DNA from: Lutibacillus sp052034115
Lineage (GTDB): Bacteria; Actinomycetota; Actinomycetes; Actinomycetales; Dermatophilaceae
Length of the DNA stretch: 64,000 bases
Direction: 5' to 3'
Assembly (NCBI GenBank): GCA_052034115.1
Contig: JBPOIZ010000005.1
Coordinates: 1-64,000, forward strand
The translations under genes were made by a program, and so were the position numbers. Below the pieces are notes generated by a model, which was given only the letters and a program-made list of their open reading frames with translations, searched no databases and had not been told where the DNA came from. Positions 60,836 to 64,000 of the stretch are shown here, piece by piece; positions within the stretch are counted from its first letter, which is position 1; every line of letters begins with the position of its first letter.

Positions 60836-63800
60836 ATGTCGACTGTCGTGGAGAAGTCCCGGGCCAACCATCTGCAGGAGGCCGTGGGTTTCGCCGATCG
60901 GGGAAAGGGCACGCGCCTTGGCGCGCTGCTGCACCGCTATTACCGGCATGTGGCCTCTGAGGACCTGCTGGCGCGAGGTGCCGAGGACCTGTACGGGGCG
61001 CTGGTCTCGCACAAGGAGCTCGCCGAGGTGCGGCCGCTCGGGACGGCCAATGTGGCCGTGCTCAACCCGTCGGTCTCGGCCGAGGGGTGGCGCACCGAGC
61101 ACACGGTGGTCCAGATCGTCACCGACGACATGCCGTTCCTCGTCGACTCGGTGACGGCCGCCGTGACCGGGCAGGGCATGGGGGTTCATCTGCTGGTTCA
61201 CCCGCTCGTCGTCGTCGAGCGGGACGCGACCGGGCGGCTCGTCGACCTGCCGGACCGCGACGAGGTGGCGCCCGGGGATCACGAGCACGTTCGCGAGTCC
61301 TGGATCTACCTCGAGGTCGATCGGATCGGCAAGGCCGGGGACCGCGAGGCTCTGGCCGATGCGCTGCGCTCGGTGCTCGAGGATGTGCGGGCCTCTGTCG
61401 AGGACTGGCCGAAAATGCGTGAGCAGTGTGTTCGGATGGCCGCCGACCTGCGCGCGAACCCGCCCGTGGGCATCCCGGCTGATGAGTCCGACGGGGTGGC
61501 CGACTTCCTCGAGTGGATGGCCGACAACCATTTCACCTTCCTCGGGCATCGCCAGTACGCCCTCGTCGACGAGGGTGAGGGCCGAGGGGACGCCTTGCAT
61601 CCGGTGCAGGGCACCGGGCTCGGTCTGCTGCGCTACGACCAGCAGCGCAGCGGGTCGTTCTCCCGGATGACGCCCGAGGCCCAGGCCAAGGCGCGCGAGA
61701 AGTCACTGCTCATCCTCACCAAGGCCAACACCAAAGCGACCGTCCACCGGCCGGTCTACCTCGACTACGTCGGCGTCAAGACCTTCGACGACCGCGGCGA
61801 GGTGACCGGCGAGCTGCGCTTCCTGGGGCTCTATGCCCTCAGCGCGTTCCACGCCTCGGTACTCGACATACCCATCATCGGCGAGCGCGCCCGCCAGGTG
61901 CTCGCTCGCGCCGGGTTCACCGCCGAGAGCCACTCGGGCAAGGACATCATCCAGGTCCTGGAGACCTACCCGCGTGAGGAGCTCTTCCAGACCGATGTCG
62001 AGCAGCTGCTCACGGTGACGACGTCCATCACGCAGGTCCACGAGCGGCGCCGGACCCGGCTGTTCCTCCGCAAGGACGACTACGGCCGGTTCATGTCCTG
62101 CCTGGTCTACATCCCGAGGGATCGCTACAACACCACAGTCCGGCTGCGCATCGAGAAGATCCTCAAGGACGCCTTCCACGGCGTCAGCGTGGAGGACACC
62201 ACCCGGGTCTCCGAACTATCGCTGGCCCGACTCCACTATGTCGTGCGCGTTGCCGCAGGGGAGCGGGTGCCCGACGTCGACCCGGCCGGCCTCGAACAGG
62301 ACATCGTCAACGCCACCCGCACGTGGGACGAGGACCTCGTCGACGCGATGCACGCAGAGTTGGGCGAAGAGGGTTCGGCGCGCCTCGCGGCTCGGTATGC
62401 CGCTGCCTTCCCGGAGGCCTACAAGGAGGACTTCTCACCGCGGGCCGCGGTCTTCGACCTCAAGACCGTCGACGATCTGGGCCCGGACGACAGCGCCTTC
62501 AACCTCTACCAGACCCACGGCAGCGCGCCCGAGGAGCGCCGGTTCAAGCTCTACCGCAGCGGTGAGCTGCTCTTGACCCGAGTCCTTCCGGTCTTCACCG
62601 ACCTGGGCGTCGAGGTCGTCGACGAGCGCCCGTATGTCGTCACCGCCGCCGACGGGCGCTCCATCCAGATCTACGACTTCGGGCTGCGCGCCGCCTCGGC
62701 CGAGGTCTGGGGAGGGATCGAGCGACGCGACGACGTCCGCACCCTGTTCCAGGATGCGGTGCACGCCGTGTGGTCCGAGCAGGTCGAGTCGGACGGCTTC
62801 AACGCCCTGGTGCTCGCCGCCGGCCTGACCCACCGCGAGGTGGTCATCCTGCGTGCGGCCTCGAAGTACCTGCGACAGACCGGCTCGACCTTCTCGCCGG
62901 AGTATGTCCAGTCCGCGCTGGTCACCCACGCCGGCATCGCCCGCTCGCTGGTCGAGCTCTTCCTCACCCGGTTCGACCCGGACCGGTATGACGGTGCCGC
63001 GGGGGCCGACAGCGCGGCGGGCCAGGCCCGGGCCGCGGCAGAGGAGCAGGTCGTCGGCGACATCCTCACCGCGCTCGACGCGGTGACCAGCCTCGACCAC
63101 GACCGGATCATCCGGGCCATTCTCGGGGTGATCCAGGCCGGGCTGCGGACGAACTACTTCCAGGTCGGCGCCGACGGTGCTCCCAAGCCGTCGGTGAGCA
63201 TCAAACTGGACCCGACGAAGGTCCCCGATCTGCCCGCACCGCGACCGAAGTTCGAGATATGGGTCTACAGCCCGCGCGTCGAGGGTGTCCACCTGCGCTT
63301 CGGCAAGGTGGCCCGAGGCGGGTTGCGCTGGTCCGACCGCCGTGAGGACTTCCGCACCGAGATCCTCGGCCTGGTCAAGGCGCAGATGGTCAAGAACGCG
63401 GTCATCGTCCCCACCGGCAGTAAGGGTGGCTTCTTCCCGAAGGCGCTGCCCGATCCGGCCGTGGACCGCGATGCCTGGCTCGCCGAGGGCGTGGCGTCAT
63501 ACCAGGTCTTCATCTCGGCGCTGCTCGACCTGACCGACAACCGGGTCTCCGGCGAGATCGTGGCGCCCCCGCGGGTCGTGCGTCACGACGAGGAGGACCC
63601 CTACCTCGTCGTCGCGGCCGACAAGGGCACCGCGACGTTCTCCGACATCGCCAACCGCAAGGCGCAGGACTACGGGTTCTGGCTCGACGACGCCTTCGCC
63701 TCGGGAGGGTCGGCCGGCTACGACCACAAGGCCATGGGGATCACCGCCAAAGGTGCCTGGGAGTCGGTCAAGCGGCACTTCCGCGAGATGGGCCACGACA

Positions 63801-64000
63801 CCCAGTCGCAGGACTTCACCTGCGTCGGCGTCGGCGACATGAGCGGCGATGTGTTCGGCAACGGGATGCTGCTGTCCGAGCACATCCGGCTGGTCGCCGC
63901 CTTCGACCACCGGCACGTGTTCGTCGACCCGACCCCCGATGCGGCCACCTCGTTCCGCGAGCGGCGCCGGCTGTTCGACCTGCCGCGCTCTTCGTGGGGC
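60836..64000 (+). CDS. NAD-specific glutamate dehydrogenase, large (GDH-180) type, 3' truncated by the window
   Basis: Oxidative deamination of glutamate to 2-oxoglutarate with NAD. The frame is open from ATG 60836 to the right edge (1055 codons, of about 1600 in the family). The N-terminal ACT-like region runs to about residue 400, and the catalytic domain begins near 790: RLRFGKVARGGLRWSDRREDFRTE, then AQMVKNAVIVPTGSKGGF and the substrate region, CVGVGDMSGDVFGNGMLLS. It ends in DLPRSSWG. Probably regulated through the inverted repeat upstream; lies near pruA, giving a glutamate catabolic link. Confidence 0.93.
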   Translation, partial: MSTVVEKSRANHLQEAVGFADRGKGTRLGALLHRYYRHVASEDLLARGAEDLYGALVSHKELAEVRPLGTANVAVLNPSVSAEGWRTEHTVVQIVTDDMPFLVDSVTAAVTGQGMGVHLLVHPLVVVERDATGRLVDLPDRDEVAPGDHEHVRESWIYLEVDRIGKAGDREALADALRSVLEDVRASVEDWPKMREQCVRMAADLRANPPVGIPADESDGVADFLEWMADNHFTFLGHRQYALVDEGEGRGDALHPVQGTGLGLLRYDQQRSGSFSRMTPEAQAKAREKSLLILTKANTKATVHRPVYLDYVGVKTFDDRGEVTGELRFLGLYALSAFHASVLDIPIIGERARQVLARAGFTAESHSGKDIIQVLETYPREELFQTDVEQLLTVTTSITQVHERRRTRLFLRKDDYGRFMSCLVYIPRDRYNTTVRLRIEKILKDAFHGVSVEDTTRVSELSLARLHYVVRVAAGERVPDVDPAGLEQDIVNATRTWDEDLVDAMHAELGEEGSARLAARYAAAFPEAYKEDFSPRAAVFDLKTVDDLGPDDSAFNLYQTHGSAPEERRFKLYRSGELLLTRVLPVFTDLGVEVVDERPYVVTAADGRSIQIYDFGLRAASAEVWGGIERRDDVRTLFQDAVHAVWSEQVESDGFNALVLAAGLTHREVVILRAASKYLRQTGSTFSPEYVQSALVTHAGIARSLVELFLTRFDPDRYDGAAGADSAAGQARAAAEEQVVGDILTALDAVTSLDHDRIIRAILGVIQAGLRTNYFQVGADGAPKPSVSIKLDPTKVPDLPAPRPKFEIWVYSPRVEGVHLRFGKVARGGLRWSDRREDFRTEILGLVKAQMVKNAVIVPTGSKGGFFPKALPDPAVDRDAWLAEGVASYQVFISALLDLTDNRVSGEIVAPPRVVRHDEEDPYLVVAADKGTATFSDIANRKAQDYGFWLDDAFASGGSAGYDHKAMGITAKGAWESVKRHFREMGHDTQSQDFTCVGVGDMSGDVFGNGMLLSEHIRLVAAFDHRHVFVDPTPDAATSFRERRRLFDLPRSSWG

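Overview
High-GC (roughly 70% by eye) actinobacterial chromosome. The order ahcY-mtrA-mtrB-lpqB-comF-hpf-secA, together with whiB, cofD/cofE, DUF3499 and manB, matches the block conserved from Mycobacterium to Micrococcales. The large polysaccharide cluster, the cell wall-binding repeat 2 (CWB2) proteins and the missing mycolate genes suggest an Intrasporangiaceae/Dermatophilaceae-type organism. That placement is inference.

Layout. (1) 1-20.8 kb: a cell-surface glycopolymer locus. It holds an LCP ligase (partial at the left edge), six glycosyltransferases, a TagGH/Wzm-Wzt-type ABC exporter, a nucleotide-sugar dehydrogenase, UDP-GlcNAc 2-epimerase, an OatA-like acyltransferase with SGNH domain and a secreted SpoIID-CWB2 protein. 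Epimerase plus dehydrogenase point to a uronate (ManNAcA-like) teichuronic-acid-type polymer. The exporter ATPase carries three CWB2-like repeats at its C-terminus, the same module type found on the secreted SpoIID protein. This is the most unusual architecture in the window. (2) 20.8-27.7 kb: 3-oxoacid CoA-transferase (scoAB), a secreted four-repeat peptidoglycan-binding protein, a TIGR03089 protein, an AlkA-type glycosylase, and F420 genes cofE and cofD. (3) 27.7-37.6 kb: whiB, a 1067-residue membrane glycosyltransferase with its DUF5719 partner, a zincin-like protein without its zinc motif, DUF3499, manB, a Trm112-like protein, a YbaK-type deacylase and ahcY. (4) 37.6-50.2 kb: mtrA-mtrB-lpqB, comF, hpf, a LuxR-type regulator with a degenerate receiver, a YcaQ-type glycosylase, a triple-GNAT protein and secA. 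(5) 50.2-60.8 kb: a DUF6459-like protein, a LysM protein, a two-barrel hypothetical, a small HTH protein, a CpaB-like/MinD-like pair, a WS/DGAT-like protein, a patatin, DUF6912, pruA, DUF2505 and two hypotheticals. (6) 60.8-64 kb: a large NAD-glutamate dehydrogenase running off the right edge.

Regulation. Many genes have a TAnnnT -10 hexamer 6-7 nt before the start codon with no ribosome-binding site, the signature of leaderless transcripts; I used this to choose several starts. Operon genes are mostly coupled by ATGA/GTGA overlaps. Notable sites are a perfect CRP/GlxR-type operator between ahcY and mtrA, a TTGACG-N18-TGTAAT promoter before whiB, a 10-bp-phased GTTTRC array in the LysM promoter, and inverted repeats before the dehydrogenase gene at the right end. 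The hexamer GGTATG appears over-represented on both strands and in all reading frames.

No rRNA, tRNA, insertion sequence, prophage or CRISPR array was seen, and no gene-free stretch exceeds 300 bases.
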